Source of the DNA: Synergistaceae bacterium
GTDB lineage: Bacteria; Synergistota; Synergistia; Synergistales; Aminobacteriaceae
NCBI GenBank assembly: GCA_017445405.1
Contig: JAFSUD010000024.1
Span: forward strand, 1-64,000
Reading direction: 5' to 3'
Length of the DNA: 64,000 nucleotides
The position numbers and the translations under genes are program-made. Below, piece by piece: positions 33,903 through 42,815 of this stretch (positions within the stretch are counted from its first letter, which is position 1; each line of letters opens with the position of its first letter). A model generated the notes under the pieces. That model searched no databases. It saw only the letters and a list, made by a program, of their open reading frames with translations, and was not told the origin of the DNA.

Positions 33903-35039
33903 ATGAACAGGCTGCGGGCAAAATTCTTTGAGTTTCAGGACAGCAGAGAAGTACTCAGCACAATTCTTGATGACTATGCAGCAGACTACAGGCAGATTTC
34001 AGGTTCAACCCTTAAGCGTCAGGAAACTCTGCAGGAAAAATACTCAAAGCGTGCCCCTAACTTCAGCCACTTAATTTGGAGTGATGATGATGATTCTGTG
34101 TGGTGGACTGCTGCAGATATAGCTATCGTTCTCGGCCGCGATAAATCTTCTGTTACCCGTACTCTCTCATCGATGGAACGTTCAGAAGGCTGGTGCTCAA
34201 GGCTTTTAGCTCTCAGGAAGTCAGACAAAGCCTCAAACGGCCTCACAATTTACTCATACCGTCGCGAAGTGTTTGACCTGATAATTGACCGCTACGAAGC
34301 AGAATACTTAGAGCGTTTTTCCCGGCCGAGACACGGAATGCCTCAGGATATAGATGAAGTCAGACGTTTCTGGGAATACCTGAAGCAATGCGCAGACAAT
34401 GACCGCATGAAGCTAGCTGATGTTTCCGAGCCGGAAGAACAAGACCTGCCGGACATTCCGCCGATGAGCTGGAAAGATATATTTTCCCTGATATGGCGCA
34501 AAATATTCACGGTCAGGACAGGAACATTCTTTACTGTAATATTTGCGGTCAGCTTTGAGCTTGCAAGACGCTGGAATTTCGCAAAGCCGCTTTTCCTGGC
34601 CGGAGCTGTCGTGATTCTTGGCGTGTGTGCAGTGATGATCCGTCTCAGAAAATGGCGAATTGATGTCCTCGCAGACTTGGGAGCGGGGGCGTTGCTGTTC
34701 TCTCTTCTCTGGAGTGCGGGGCTGAGTTCCGGGAGTATGCACCCTGCGCAGAGCTATGAACATGCATCTATGAATCACAAGGACGTTATCATGAATACTG
34801 AGTCAGGGTGGGCGGAAGTCTACAGAATTAATGATGAAGTGTTCGTAACGATAAGCCCTGTGCTGTATTCAGAGTTTGCGGATGACACCGTAGCGGCTCT
34901 TGAGTACGGGATAAACTCTCAGCCTGTCAGCACCAAAAGCAGCGATATAGACTATGTAACTTCAAGGCTGGTGTTCACTGACAGGAGCAGGTCAGACATC
35001 CGGACGGCCAAACTCGCGGCAGATATTCACGATAACTGA
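33903..35039 (+). CDS. DNA-binding membrane protein (winged-HTH-like + two TM)
   Basis: The N-terminal half has a helix-turn-helix-like region (WTAADIAIVLGRDKSSVTRTLSSME) followed by IYSYRREVFDLIIDRYEAEYLERFSRP, which resembles phage-type or orphan regulators. Two or three membrane segments follow (TGTFFTVIFAVSFELA, PLFLAGAVVILGVCAVMI, LADLGAGALLFSLLWSAG), then an external domain. This is the layout of a one-component membrane regulator. The start is uncertain. The only good ribosome site (AAGGAGGG, 33858-33865) is followed by ATC and ACG codons, not ATG. The coordinates given use the next in-frame ATG. Its last 45 codons recur just downstream. Confidence 0.7.
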   Translation: MNRLRAKFFEFQDSREVLSTILDDYAADYRQISGSTLKRQETLQEKYSKRAPNFSHLIWSDDDDSVWWTAADIAIVLGRDKSSVTRTLSSMERSEGWCSRLLALRKSDKASNGLTIYSYRREVFDLIIDRYEAEYLERFSRPRHGMPQDIDEVRRFWEYLKQCADNDRMKLADVSEPEEQDLPDIPPMSWKDIFSLIWRKIFTVRTGTFFTVIFAVSFELARRWNFAKPLFLAGAVVILGVCAVMIRLRKWRIDVLADLGAGALLFSLLWSAGLSSGSMHPAQSYEHASMNHKDVIMNTESGWAEVYRINDEVFVTISPVLYSEFADDTVAALEYGINSQPVSTKSSDIDYVTSRLVFTDRSRSDIRTAKLAADIHDN

Positions 35040-35050
35040 AGACATATAAG

Positions 35051-35200
35051 CAGCTTTTGAATGCGGGATAAATTCTCAGACTGTCAGCACCAAAAGCAGC
35101 GATATAGACTACGTAACTTCAAGGCTGGTATTCACTGAAAGGAGCAGATCAGACATCCGGACGGCCAAGCTCGCGGTAAATCATCACGATAACGGCAACT
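35051..35200 (+). pseudogene. orphan 3' tail of a paralogue of the DNA-binding membrane protein
   Basis: This stretch repeats the last 45 codons of the gene just upstream, offset by 157 bases. The same reading frame is still open and gives AAFECGINSQTVSTKSSDID and onward to a stop. Most differences from the upstream copy are third-base and silent (for example gag/gaa, tat/tac, gtg/gta, aaa/aag). It therefore looks like the tail of a once-functional paralogue whose body has been lost. Its far end overlaps, antisense, the last codons of the MATE gene. Confidence 0.8.
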
Positions 35201-36546
35201 GAGACAATGAACGTAAGTGCATCGCTGACCGGCATAGACCACAATACGCCGTCAAGCCCCCAGAACATCGGCAGAATAATTGTCATCCCTGCACCGAAGA
35301 ACACCTCGCGAATCACAGACAATCCCGCAGAAGTCCAAGCTCTGCCCATAGCCTGAATGAAGATGAATGCAGCTTTATTCACACACGCAAAGACTATCAG
35401 GCATAGATACACCCTAAAGCTCTTCACAGTGTAATTCAGGTAATACACGCTCTCCCCTGAAGCTCCGAACAGTTCAGCAATCTCTGCAGGGAACACTTCT
35501 ACTATCACTAACGCAATCATCCCGATAGCTGCCTCGCACGCCAGAAGAAGGGTAAACAGTCTGCGCACTCTGTCGGGCCTTCCTGCTCCGATGTTGTAGC
35601 CGGTTATGGGAGTACAGCTCGCCGAGAGTCCTACAACGACGGAGATAACTATCTGGAAGAACTTCATCACGATGCCGATTATTGCCATCGGAATCTGCGA
35701 GTACTCGGGCTGCCCGAATACCGGATCGAGTGCTCCGTACTTTCGGATCATCATGTTGACGCTGGCAACGCTGATTACTAACGAGACCTGAGAAATGAAG
35801 CTGCATAGTCCCAGAGGCAGGTAACGTTTCATGAGTCTGGGATTGTAGGAGAGGTTAGTCCGCGAGAAATCTACTGCCATCATCTTGAAGGCTAGGTAGC
35901 GCGCCGACATCATAGCCGTGAAAATCTGCCCCATTATCGTCGCTAATGCTGCTCCCGTCATTCCCCAGTGAAAGCCGAAGATGAATAACGGATCAAGCAC
36001 AATGTTTATCCCCGCGCCCATCAGAGTAGAGAACATGACATAGTTCGGGCTTCCGTCTGCCGAAATTATGGGGTTCATTGCTTGGCCGAAGACGTAAAAC
36101 GGTATGCCGGGAATTATCCACGTGAAGTACTCTTTTGCGAGCCTGAAGGTCTCATTGTTCACGCGCCCTCCGAAGAAAGTAAGCAGCTCATCACGGAACA
36201 GCCAGTACAGCAGAGCGATAACGAGTCCGGCGGTTGATGAGAGGAGTGCAGCACTGCCTACAGCATCACCGGCCTGTTTTGCCTGACGCGAGCCGAGAGA
36301 CATGCTCACGAATGCACATACACCATCCCCGATTAGCAGCGTGAAGGCTAATGCTATGACTGTGAGGGGGAAGACGACGTTATTGGCAGCGTTGCCGTTC
36401 GAGCCGAGATAGTCTGCATTTGCGATAAATATCTGGTCTACGATGTTGTAGAGAGCTGCAACAAGGAGTGAGATTATGAGCGGGACTGAATAACGCACAA
36501 GAAGTTTGCTGACCGGATCGCGTTCAAGAAAGATGTTAGAGTTCAA
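35149..36546 (-). CDS. MATE family efflux transporter
   Basis: A polytopic transporter of about 465 residues with 12 predicted membrane segments in two homologous halves (PLIISLLVAALYNIVDQIF; GLCSFISQVSLVISVASVNMM). MATE pumps export cationic drugs or metabolites against Na+ or H+. The TTG at 36546 is used because AGGTG lies six bases before it; the in-frame GTG at 36555 is part of that ribosome site. The last codons (REL, GRPDV) lie antisense in the repeated DNA shared with the neighbouring gene tail. Confidence 0.92.
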   Translation of the reverse strand: MNSNIFLERDPVSKLLVRYSVPLIISLLVAALYNIVDQIFIANADYLGSNGNAANNVVFPLTVIALAFTLLIGDGVCAFVSMSLGSRQAKQAGDAVGSAALLSSTAGLVIALLYWLFRDELLTFFGGRVNNETFRLAKEYFTWIIPGIPFYVFGQAMNPIISADGSPNYVMFSTLMGAGINIVLDPLFIFGFHWGMTGAALATIMGQIFTAMMSARYLAFKMMAVDFSRTNLSYNPRLMKRYLPLGLCSFISQVSLVISVASVNMMIRKYGALDPVFGQPEYSQIPMAIIGIVMKFFQIVISVVVGLSASCTPITGYNIGAGRPDRVRRLFTLLLACEAAIGMIALVIVEVFPAEIAELFGASGESVYYLNYTVKSFRVYLCLIVFACVNKAAFIFIQAMGRAWTSAGLSVIREVFFGAGMTIILPMFWGLDGVLWSMPVSDALTFIVSVAVIVMIYRELGRPDV

Positions 36547-36691
36547 GATTATCACCTCATGAGAATTACACGGGCAATAAATAAATGCGTCTGCCCGTTT
36601 TTATTGAGTTGCCCGGACTTACGCATAAATGCTGCACAGCTAATAAGTAATTATAGCACCGGAGAATCACTAGTCAGAGCAGAAAGTGTTG

Positions 36692-36697
36692 TATAAT
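36692..36697 (+). promoter_or_regulatory. -10 box before the 105-residue membrane protein
   Basis: TATAAT preceded by GTTG, about 50 bases before the start codon. No convincing -35 hexamer at 16-18 bases (TAGTCA at 15). Confidence 0.45.
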
Positions 36698-36747
36698 CAC
36701 GGCATTCAATCCTCACAAAACGCATCATGCAAAGGAGAAGTTTATTC

Positions 36748-37065
36748 ATGAAGAAATGGGGCTTAGGAGCAAAAGTATGGTTTACCTTTATGATCATCGG
36801 GCAGTGGCTGACGTTCATTAACGAAATCACCAAACGCTTACCAGATGAGAACGTAGTATTACTTTCCGGTATATTCGGCGCAATAGGTACGGCCTTATAT
36901 CTCTGGCTGGTATTATCCAAAACTAAAGCTGCACTTTACACCATCATTGCAATAGGGGTAGCAAATGCAGTTTACGCATTTATTAATGGAATAACTGTAG
37001 GAGCTGTTCTTGGACTGATTGTTACGGCGGTAACTTACTCCATAGCCAGCAAGGTAATATCGTAA
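36748..37065 (+). CDS. 105-residue hypothetical membrane protein
   Basis: Four hydrophobic segments (VWFTFMIIGQWLTFI, LSGIFGAIGTALYLWLVL, ALYTIIAIGVANAVYAFI, GAVLGLIVTAVTYSIA) make up most of the protein. No known family recognised. The ATG at 36748 is preferred to one at 36727 because AAAGGAG lies between them. It stands alone between the MATE gene and a small ORF. Confidence 0.75.
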   Translation: MKKWGLGAKVWFTFMIIGQWLTFINEITKRLPDENVVLLSGIFGAIGTALYLWLVLSKTKAALYTIIAIGVANAVYAFINGITVGAVLGLIVTAVTYSIASKVIS

Positions 37066-37137
37066 TAAGTCGAGCCTTTTTTGTTATTTAGTGTAAAATT
37101 AGCGCATTCACATTATTATTCAGGGAGGAAGGCAGAA

Positions 37138-37329
37138 ATGCGCGTAGTCCAGACTAACATTATTAACAACACGGCAGGAACAACCCGCAGACTAGAACGC
37201 GGTTTTGTGATCCGCAGGACAGATACACAGTATATGCACGTCCGTGAACCCATCATGGTACAGCGTCCCCAGATCGAGGACTTCAACAATCTCGTAGTGG
37301 TACATGATCAGGTAGAGCAGTATATCTAG
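37138..37329 (+). CDS. 63-residue hypothetical protein
   Basis: A small soluble protein (starts MRVVQTNIINNTAG, ends VVVHDQVEQYI), rich in Arg, Val and Gln, with no signal peptide or known domain. A GGGAGG ribosome site lies nine bases before the ATG, and a terminator follows immediately. It is therefore probably a real gene. Confidence 0.65.
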   Translation: MRVVQTNIINNTAGTTRRLERGFVIRRTDTQYMHVREPIMVQRPQIEDFNNLVVVHDQVEQYI

Positions 37330-37340
37330 CAGCAAATAAT

Positions 37341-37380
37341 GCCCTCTCCGAAAACTTCACCGGCTCGCGCAGGAGAGGGT
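37341..37380 (+). terminator. intrinsic terminator after the 63-residue ORF
   Basis: GCCCTCTCC pairs with GGAGAGGGT (nine-base stem, long loop), followed by ATTTACTTT. Confidence 0.6.
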
Positions 37381-37481
37381 ATTTACTTTCCCGTTCAGCC
37401 TTCATTCAGCTAATCACCGTATTTATCTCGTTATGGAAAAGGTATTAGAATCACTTATCAAACTTTCAGGGAGGTATTTTT

Positions 37482-38393
37482 TTGCACAGACGCATAATCA
37501 CTATTACGGCATTAGTATTTATGTTATCAGCATCATGTGAAGCTGCCGAAAACATGATAACAACCGGAACAGCAGTATCCGGAGACATCCTCATGTTCGG
37601 CGACGCATTGGGCATATTCTCGGCAGTCAGCAGCAATTCGCAGACTCAGCTCTGGACATATCAGGCCGGCGACTCAACATCAGTCGGGACTCCTGCAGTC
37701 TGCGGGGACACCGTGATATTCGCACAGGTAACAGGAGAAATTACCTGCCTCAAGATCTCTGACGGCTCGCTCGTCTGGAAATACGCTCCCGCCTTCAAGG
37801 TATCGACAAATGCAGGGCTTAATGACGGCGTTGCAGTTGGAGACGGGAGAGTCTACGCAGCCTTCATGAACGGCGAACTCAAAGCACTTGACCTCAAGAC
37901 CGGAAAACCCCTCTGGAGCTACAGCTCGGATCAGGGACTCCGGACAGCTCCCGCATACTCTGACGGCATGGTCTTTCTCGGCGAGTACAACGGACTCTTC
38001 AGCATGCTCGACGCAGAGACCGGAAAGCGCATCAACGGCGGAGGCGCAGGAGGAGCAGTAAACACCCCTTCTGTGAGTGATGGCAATGTGTACTATTCTG
38101 CATGGGACGGCTCAGTTCACGCGGTGCGGATTAAGGGCGTTATCCCTCTGTGGAGCGCAAAAGTCAGCGAGCCGGTTACTACATCACCGGTGATTGATGA
38201 CGGCAGAGTCTTCGTCGGGACTGCTTCCGGAAAAGTTGCCGCCTTGAATCAGAAGGACGGCGCAATTCTCTGGGAACATGCGACTCAGGGAGGCCAGCTC
38301 AGACTCTCAGCCTCCGGAGGCAGAGTCTCAGTGAATACAGAGGACGGCAGAAATATAGTGCTTGACGCAGAAACAGGAAAGGACAAGAAGTAA
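37482..38393 (+). CDS. secreted PQQ-type beta-propeller protein (BamB-like)
   Basis: A 303-residue exported protein. A signal peptide (IITITALVFMLSASCEAAE) is followed by six or seven WD40/PQQ-like blades with the recurrent pattern DGRVYAAFMNGELKALDLKTGKPLW (residues split here by eye). The fold serves protein binding, for example in outer-membrane protein assembly; PQQ binding itself is not implied. The start is TTG at 37482 with GGGAGG eight bases before. The M13 peptidase gene begins two bases after its stop, so they form an operon. Confidence 0.87.
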   Translation: MHRRIITITALVFMLSASCEAAENMITTGTAVSGDILMFGDALGIFSAVSSNSQTQLWTYQAGDSTSVGTPAVCGDTVIFAQVTGEITCLKISDGSLVWKYAPAFKVSTNAGLNDGVAVGDGRVYAAFMNGELKALDLKTGKPLWSYSSDQGLRTAPAYSDGMVFLGEYNGLFSMLDAETGKRINGGGAGGAVNTPSVSDGNVYYSAWDGSVHAVRIKGVIPLWSAKVSEPVTTSPVIDDGRVFVGTASGKVAALNQKDGAILWEHATQGGQLRLSASGGRVSVNTEDGRNIVLDAETGKDKK

Positions 38394-38395
38394 TC

Positions 38396-40399
38396 ATGAC
38401 AAGATTAATCATCGCATTATTAGCAATTGCAGTATTCATCACACCGTCTTATGCGGAGTCCCCTTGGCTGAACTCCAACATCAAGGGTGCAGTTACCGAC
38501 GGGTACACTCCATCGCTCAAGGATGACTTCTACGTTCACGTAAATCATGAGTGGCTCTCGACTGCACAGCTCCGGCCCGGCTACTCCCGCAACAGTGCAT
38601 TCAACGAGCTGCAGGACATCATCGACGCACGCCTCAAGGCAATAATGACCGATCCCACGCTCTCGGGGCATGATGCGGAACTCGTGAAGACTCTCTACTC
38701 CCTCTGGCTAGACTGGGACTCTCGCAACGAAGCCGGACTCTCGGAGCTTAAGGGGTTAGTGCAGACTCTCGAGAAGGTAGACTCTCTTGACGGCCTGAGC
38801 AGGTACTTCATGACGGAGGACAGCTTCTACCACGATGTGAATATCTCTGATTTCGGGCTTGGCCGGGACAACAAGGACTCGGAGTCGTACAACCTCGAGC
38901 TTGCTGCGGGGAGTCTGTCTCTCGGGGACGCTGCAGAGTACCGCCAGATGACTCCGAACGGCGAGCGCACCAAGAAAATGCATGATTCAATAGTTACTTA
39001 CATGTTCCGGAGGCTCGGCTACTCTGAGGAGGAGGCAGCAAAGTATCTTGCTTCTGCGTTTGCGTTCGAGAAGGCCATTGCTGAACACATGATGACTCTT
39101 GAGGAGCTTTACTCTCCCGACGCAATCGACAAAATGTATAACCCCCTCACGATGGACGAGCTGAGGGAGAAATCGCCCGTCTACCCGTTTGCGGACATTC
39201 TGGAGGCGCACTCTGCTTACTCTGACCTGATGAACCTTCAGGAGCCGGAGTGGCTGAAGGCCTTGAACGAACTCTACACTGAAGAGAATTTTGCGGGCAT
39301 CAAGGCTTACCTGCTGTGCAAGCTCGTCGGAGGGTACATCACGATAACGGACGAGCCGGCATACCGCGAGTATCAGAAGCTCTCCCGCGAACGTTACGGG
39401 ACGACAGGAAACAAGCCCGATGATGAACTCGCTGTAGACTTTGTGCACGGGAGATTGTCAGGGCCGGTGTCGAGACTCTACCTCGCAAAGCATGTCCCGG
39501 AGCAGGCCAAGAAGGACGTAGAGGAGATTATCAGGGAGACGGTGAAGTACTACAAGGCGATGCTCGGGTCGGAGTCGTGGCTGTCAGAGTCAACACGAGC
39601 TAAGGCTGTGGAGAAGCTCGACGCTATGAGGCTGAACGCTGCATATCCTGACAAGTGGGTTGACGATTCGGAGCTGGAGATTGACCCGGAAGGAAGCCTT
39701 ATTGATGCGCTGAATGCGTTAAAGAAGTTCAGTGTGCAGAAGTATTTTTACGACAGGCTCAACACGAAAGTAGACCATGACCTCTGGATTAGTGATGTCG
39801 TCGTTGCGAACTCGTACTACAGGCCGAGCGAGAACTCGATAAATATTATTGCTGGGATTCTCGGAGGAGATTTCTACACGCCGGAGATGAGCTACGAGGA
39901 GAAGCTCGGAGGTATCGGAATGGTGATAGGTCATGAAGTCTCTCACGCTTTCGACACTAACGGTGCACAGTTTGACAAGACGGGCAACGTTGCGAAGTGG
40001 TGGACTGACGAGGACTACAAGAAGTTTCAGGCACGGGCTGACCGCCTCATCAAGTACTTTGACGCAATGACTGTTACTCCGGAGGGCACGAAGTATAACG
40101 GGAGTCTTGTGCAGACGGAGTCAATAGCTGACATGGCTGGCATCAAGGCGATGCTCGGAATTGCAGAGGGACGCGAGGGCTTCGATTACGATAAATTCTT
40201 CAGGAATTACGCTCGCATCTGGAAGCTGATTAATACACGTGAACGCAACGATATGATTCTGAAGGTTGATGTTCATGCTCTGCCGTATCTGAGGGTGAAT
40301 GCGATACTTCAGCAGTACGAGAAGTTTCACAGCTATTACGGCATCAAGAAGGGAGACGGAATGTATTTAGCTCCTGAACATAGGGTAGCAGTCTGGTAA
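38396..40399 (+). CDS. M13 family (neprilysin/PepO-like) zinc endopeptidase
   Basis: A 667-residue exported peptidase. A signal peptide (LIIALLAIAVFITPSYA) precedes the N-terminal M13 domain (DDFYVHVNHEWL). The catalytic domain has zinc motif VIGHEVSHAF, a third ligand in ESIADMAG, and a substrate-binding NSYYRPSENSINIIAGIL region. It degrades oligopeptides in the periplasm, consistent with a peptide-fermenting cell. Full length for the family. Translated directly after the propeller protein. Confidence 0.95.
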   Translation: MTRLIIALLAIAVFITPSYAESPWLNSNIKGAVTDGYTPSLKDDFYVHVNHEWLSTAQLRPGYSRNSAFNELQDIIDARLKAIMTDPTLSGHDAELVKTLYSLWLDWDSRNEAGLSELKGLVQTLEKVDSLDGLSRYFMTEDSFYHDVNISDFGLGRDNKDSESYNLELAAGSLSLGDAAEYRQMTPNGERTKKMHDSIVTYMFRRLGYSEEEAAKYLASAFAFEKAIAEHMMTLEELYSPDAIDKMYNPLTMDELREKSPVYPFADILEAHSAYSDLMNLQEPEWLKALNELYTEENFAGIKAYLLCKLVGGYITITDEPAYREYQKLSRERYGTTGNKPDDELAVDFVHGRLSGPVSRLYLAKHVPEQAKKDVEEIIRETVKYYKAMLGSESWLSESTRAKAVEKLDAMRLNAAYPDKWVDDSELEIDPEGSLIDALNALKKFSVQKYFYDRLNTKVDHDLWISDVVVANSYYRPSENSINIIAGILGGDFYTPEMSYEEKLGGIGMVIGHEVSHAFDTNGAQFDKTGNVAKWWTDEDYKKFQARADRLIKYFDAMTVTPEGTKYNGSLVQTESIADMAGIKAMLGIAEGREGFDYDKFFRNYARIWKLINTRERNDMILKVDVHALPYLRVNAILQQYEKFHSYYGIKKGDGMYLAPEHRVAVW

Positions 40400-40420
40400 A
40401 ATTTTCATGAGGTGATAGAC

Positions 40421-41017
40421 ATGATTATTACTATAGGCCGCGAATTTGGTTCGGGAGGACGTGAACTTGGAAGGCATTTAGCCGAAATTCTGGGCTGTGC
40501 GTATTACGACCGGGAGATAATCACCGAGATAGCTAGGCGCACATCATTATCAGAGAAGTACATCCAGCACGTAACGGAACAGAAGCCTGTAATTCCCTTC
40601 CCGATTCACACAGGGCGGACATTCTGGGCAGTAATCCCTGACTACAATCAGTCTGTTCATCAGGAGCAGCACAAGGTGATTCAGGAGATAGCGGAAAAGT
40701 CGGACTGCGTTATTGTAGGCAGAGGAGCAGACTATATACTCAGGGAGTCAAAACCTTTCCGGCTGTTTGTGTACTCAGACATGGAGAGCAAGACAGCCCG
40801 CTGCAGGAAGAATGAGAGTGCAGACTATGAGGCAGGTGAAGCCCTCAGCGATAAGGAACTGGCCAAGCGTATAGAGCAGATAAACAAGGGGCGTGCAGAT
40901 TATTACGCTTTCTACACCGGCCAGAAATGGGGAGCGAAGGAATATTACGACCTGCTCATCAACACCAGCGGCAGAGATATTAGAGCACTTGCTGAAGTTG
41001 TCGCTAAATTCTGCTGA
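40421..41017 (+). CDS. cytidylate-kinase-like family protein
   Basis: A 198-residue P-loop kinase-like protein (ITIGREFGSGGRELGRHLAE at the N-terminus, then YYDREIITEIARRTSLSE, CVIVGRGADYILRE and YYDLLINTSG near the end). This is the stand-alone CMP-kinase-like group common in anaerobes, whose substrate is unsettled; true Cmk has a different length and context. The ATG at 40421 is chosen because GAGGTG lies six bases before it. It follows the M13 gene by 21 bases. Confidence 0.87.
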   Translation: MIITIGREFGSGGRELGRHLAEILGCAYYDREIITEIARRTSLSEKYIQHVTEQKPVIPFPIHTGRTFWAVIPDYNQSVHQEQHKVIQEIAEKSDCVIVGRGADYILRESKPFRLFVYSDMESKTARCRKNESADYEAGEALSDKELAKRIEQINKGRADYYAFYTGQKWGAKEYYDLLINTSGRDIRALAEVVAKFC

Positions 41018-41047
41018 TATTATTATTGAACGGTCATGTGTCCTCAC

Positions 41048-41076
41048 TAAACACAGGCCGTTCACTCTGATATAAT
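41048..41076 (+). promoter_or_regulatory. sigma70-type promoter for the recO-like/cobT operon
   Basis: TAAACA at 41048-41053, 17-base spacer, perfect TATAAT at 41071-41076. The -35 region overlaps an inverted repeat (GAACGG near 41029 with CCGTTC near 41058) that may end the upstream transcript. Confidence 0.55.
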
Positions 41077-41117
41077 CTGCTTATCCGCAATCACACTTTC
41101 AGGAGGAAATATACCGC

Positions 41118-41747
41118 ATGTTCAACGGAGAGGACTTCATCACAGCTAAGGGAGTAATCCTCTCACGTGAACACAGCGGAGAAAATTTTTTGTACTCAAC
41201 ACTCTTTCTTGAGGGTGAGGGAATAGTAAGCCTTACCTCTAAAAATTTCATGGGAGATTCTGAACCGTTTTCATGGGGGTATTTCGAACTTCAGAGAAAG
41301 CAGCGCAGCGCAAGATACTTCATCTACGACACTGACATTAAAGACAACATGCTTGATATACGACGAAGCCGTGAGTCCATCATGACAGCCATTAACTGGA
41401 CAAAGACTCTCACGAGATACCTTCTGCCGGGACACCCTGACGACGAACTGCTCACAAATCTTTACTGGAGCATGAAGCTGCTCGCCGTACCTGCCGTACC
41501 TGCTGAAGCTGTCAACTGGCGGTTTCTCTGGCTGTGGCTCACTGAATGGGGACTCGCTCCGGAACTCGGGGCATTCCATGAGCAGCAGGGCTTCAGGAAT
41601 GATGAGGTATTATTGCTCGCACAGGCCGCATCATCATCTCCCAAAGAAGTAACAGAATTATTCTCCGGAAAGTTAAGCACCAGCATCCGCAGCAGAATGT
41701 TTCATGTAGCATCAAAACTTGCTGTGAACTTTCTCAACCAAATATGA
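41118..41747 (+). CDS. RecO-like protein
   Basis: A 209-residue protein whose N-terminal third resembles the RecO OB-fold (AKGVILSREHSGENFLYSTL, GEGIVSLTSKNF) and whose helical rest has the RecO-like run ESIMTAINWTKTLTRYLLPG and a LWLWLTEWGLAPEL helix. No C-terminal zinc-binding Cys are present. RecO loads RecA in recombinational repair. The assignment rests on layout and weak motifs, and it could be a divergent relative. AGGAGG lies nine bases before the ATG. Confidence 0.55.
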   Translation: MFNGEDFITAKGVILSREHSGENFLYSTLFLEGEGIVSLTSKNFMGDSEPFSWGYFELQRKQRSARYFIYDTDIKDNMLDIRRSRESIMTAINWTKTLTRYLLPGHPDDELLTNLYWSMKLLAVPAVPAEAVNWRFLWLWLTEWGLAPELGAFHEQQGFRNDEVLLLAQAASSSPKEVTELFSGKLSTSIRSRMFHVASKLAVNFLNQI

Positions 41748-41759
41748 CACGGAGGCATC

Positions 41760-42809
41760 ATGACACTCACAGACATACTTCACGCAATCACACCTCCAGA
41801 CTCTCAGGCAATGACCGAAGCACAAAGATTACTCGACGGAAAAGTCAAGCCGCCCGGAAGTCTCGGGACTCTGGAATCCATCGCTGTACGCTTGGCCGGG
41901 ATCACTGGCTCTCCGCGTAACACTCTCTCCCGAAAAGTCCTCTGCCTCTTCGGCTCGGATCACGGCGTGTACTCTGAAGGCGTGTGCTCATCACCTCAGG
42001 ACTTCACACGAAGGCTAATGCTCGTCTACGCAGACTCTCGGGACGGAGGCATCAACATTCTCGCCCGTCAGGCAGGCGCAGAGTTACGGCTCTATGATTT
42101 GGGAGTCAAGGGCTTAGAGCCTCACAGAAACATCATCACTCATAGATTCATGGACTCGGGAACGCATAACTTACGCAGAGAACGCGCAATGTCCCGTGAA
42201 CTCGCAGAAAGCGTTATCGTTTGGGGAGCTGAACTCGTGAGGGAGATGAAGTCCGAAGGCGTTGACCTCATCGGCACAGGCGAGGCGGGCATGGGCAACA
42301 CTACTCCTGCGTGTGCGTGCATTATGGCAGCTACAGGCTCGCGGAGTCCCGGACTCGTCGGAAGGGGAGCAGGACTCGATGACGAGGCATATTCCCGGAA
42401 GCAGAGAGTGATTCTCGATGCACTGTCTCTTCACGAAGACTCGCTCACTGACCCGGTGAACATACTCTCCTGCGTCGGCGGACTCGAGATCGCTGCAATG
42501 ACGGGAGTATTTCTTGGGGGAGCTGCTTATCATGTGCCTGTAATCATCGACGGAGTTATCTCCATTGCCGGAGCGTTGCTTGCGTACAAGCTCGAGCCTC
42601 TCGCGCGTGAATACATGTTTGCGTCCCATGAGTCGCCAGAGCCAGCGTATACTCATGCTGCAGAGTTCATGAAGTTATCGCCTTCTCTGCGGCTTGGCAT
42701 GAGGTTAGGGGAAGGTACAGGCTGCGCGGTATTCATGCAGATAATTGATGATGCTTTAGCTATAATTAACGGCATGGGAGATTTCAGCTCCCTCACGAAA
42801 GGAGAGTAA
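41760..42809 (+). CDS. cobT: nicotinate-nucleotide:dimethylbenzimidazole phosphoribosyltransferase
   Basis: Makes alpha-ribazole phosphate for the lower ligand of cobalamin, using nicotinate mononucleotide. A 349-residue protein with LDGKVKPPGSLGTLESIA, FGSDHGVYSEGV, GTGEAGMGNTTPACA and, near the end, SPSLRLGMRLGEGTGC, all typical; the catalytic Glu is expected in LGEGTG. The nicotinamidase-like gene follows after six bases and could feed the nicotinate pool. Confidence 0.95.
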   Translation: MTLTDILHAITPPDSQAMTEAQRLLDGKVKPPGSLGTLESIAVRLAGITGSPRNTLSRKVLCLFGSDHGVYSEGVCSSPQDFTRRLMLVYADSRDGGINILARQAGAELRLYDLGVKGLEPHRNIITHRFMDSGTHNLRRERAMSRELAESVIVWGAELVREMKSEGVDLIGTGEAGMGNTTPACACIMAATGSRSPGLVGRGAGLDDEAYSRKQRVILDALSLHEDSLTDPVNILSCVGGLEIAAMTGVFLGGAAYHVPVIIDGVISIAGALLAYKLEPLAREYMFASHESPEPAYTHAAEFMKLSPSLRLGMRLGEGTGCAVFMQIIDDALAIINGMGDFSSLTKGE

Positions 42810-42815
42810 CTATCC

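Noticed and set aside
34894-35207. Template/variable repeat pair of a diversity-generating retroelement
   Set aside because: Two ~140-bp repeats at a gene's 3' end fit the size, but there is no reverse transcriptase in the window and substitutions are mostly silent, not concentrated at adenines of one copy.
6385-42809. Cobalamin riboswitch before cobJ or cobT
   Set aside because: Both genes are embedded in operons with short or overlapping junctions, and no B12-box-like structured leader is seen upstream of trmFO or the RecO-like gene.
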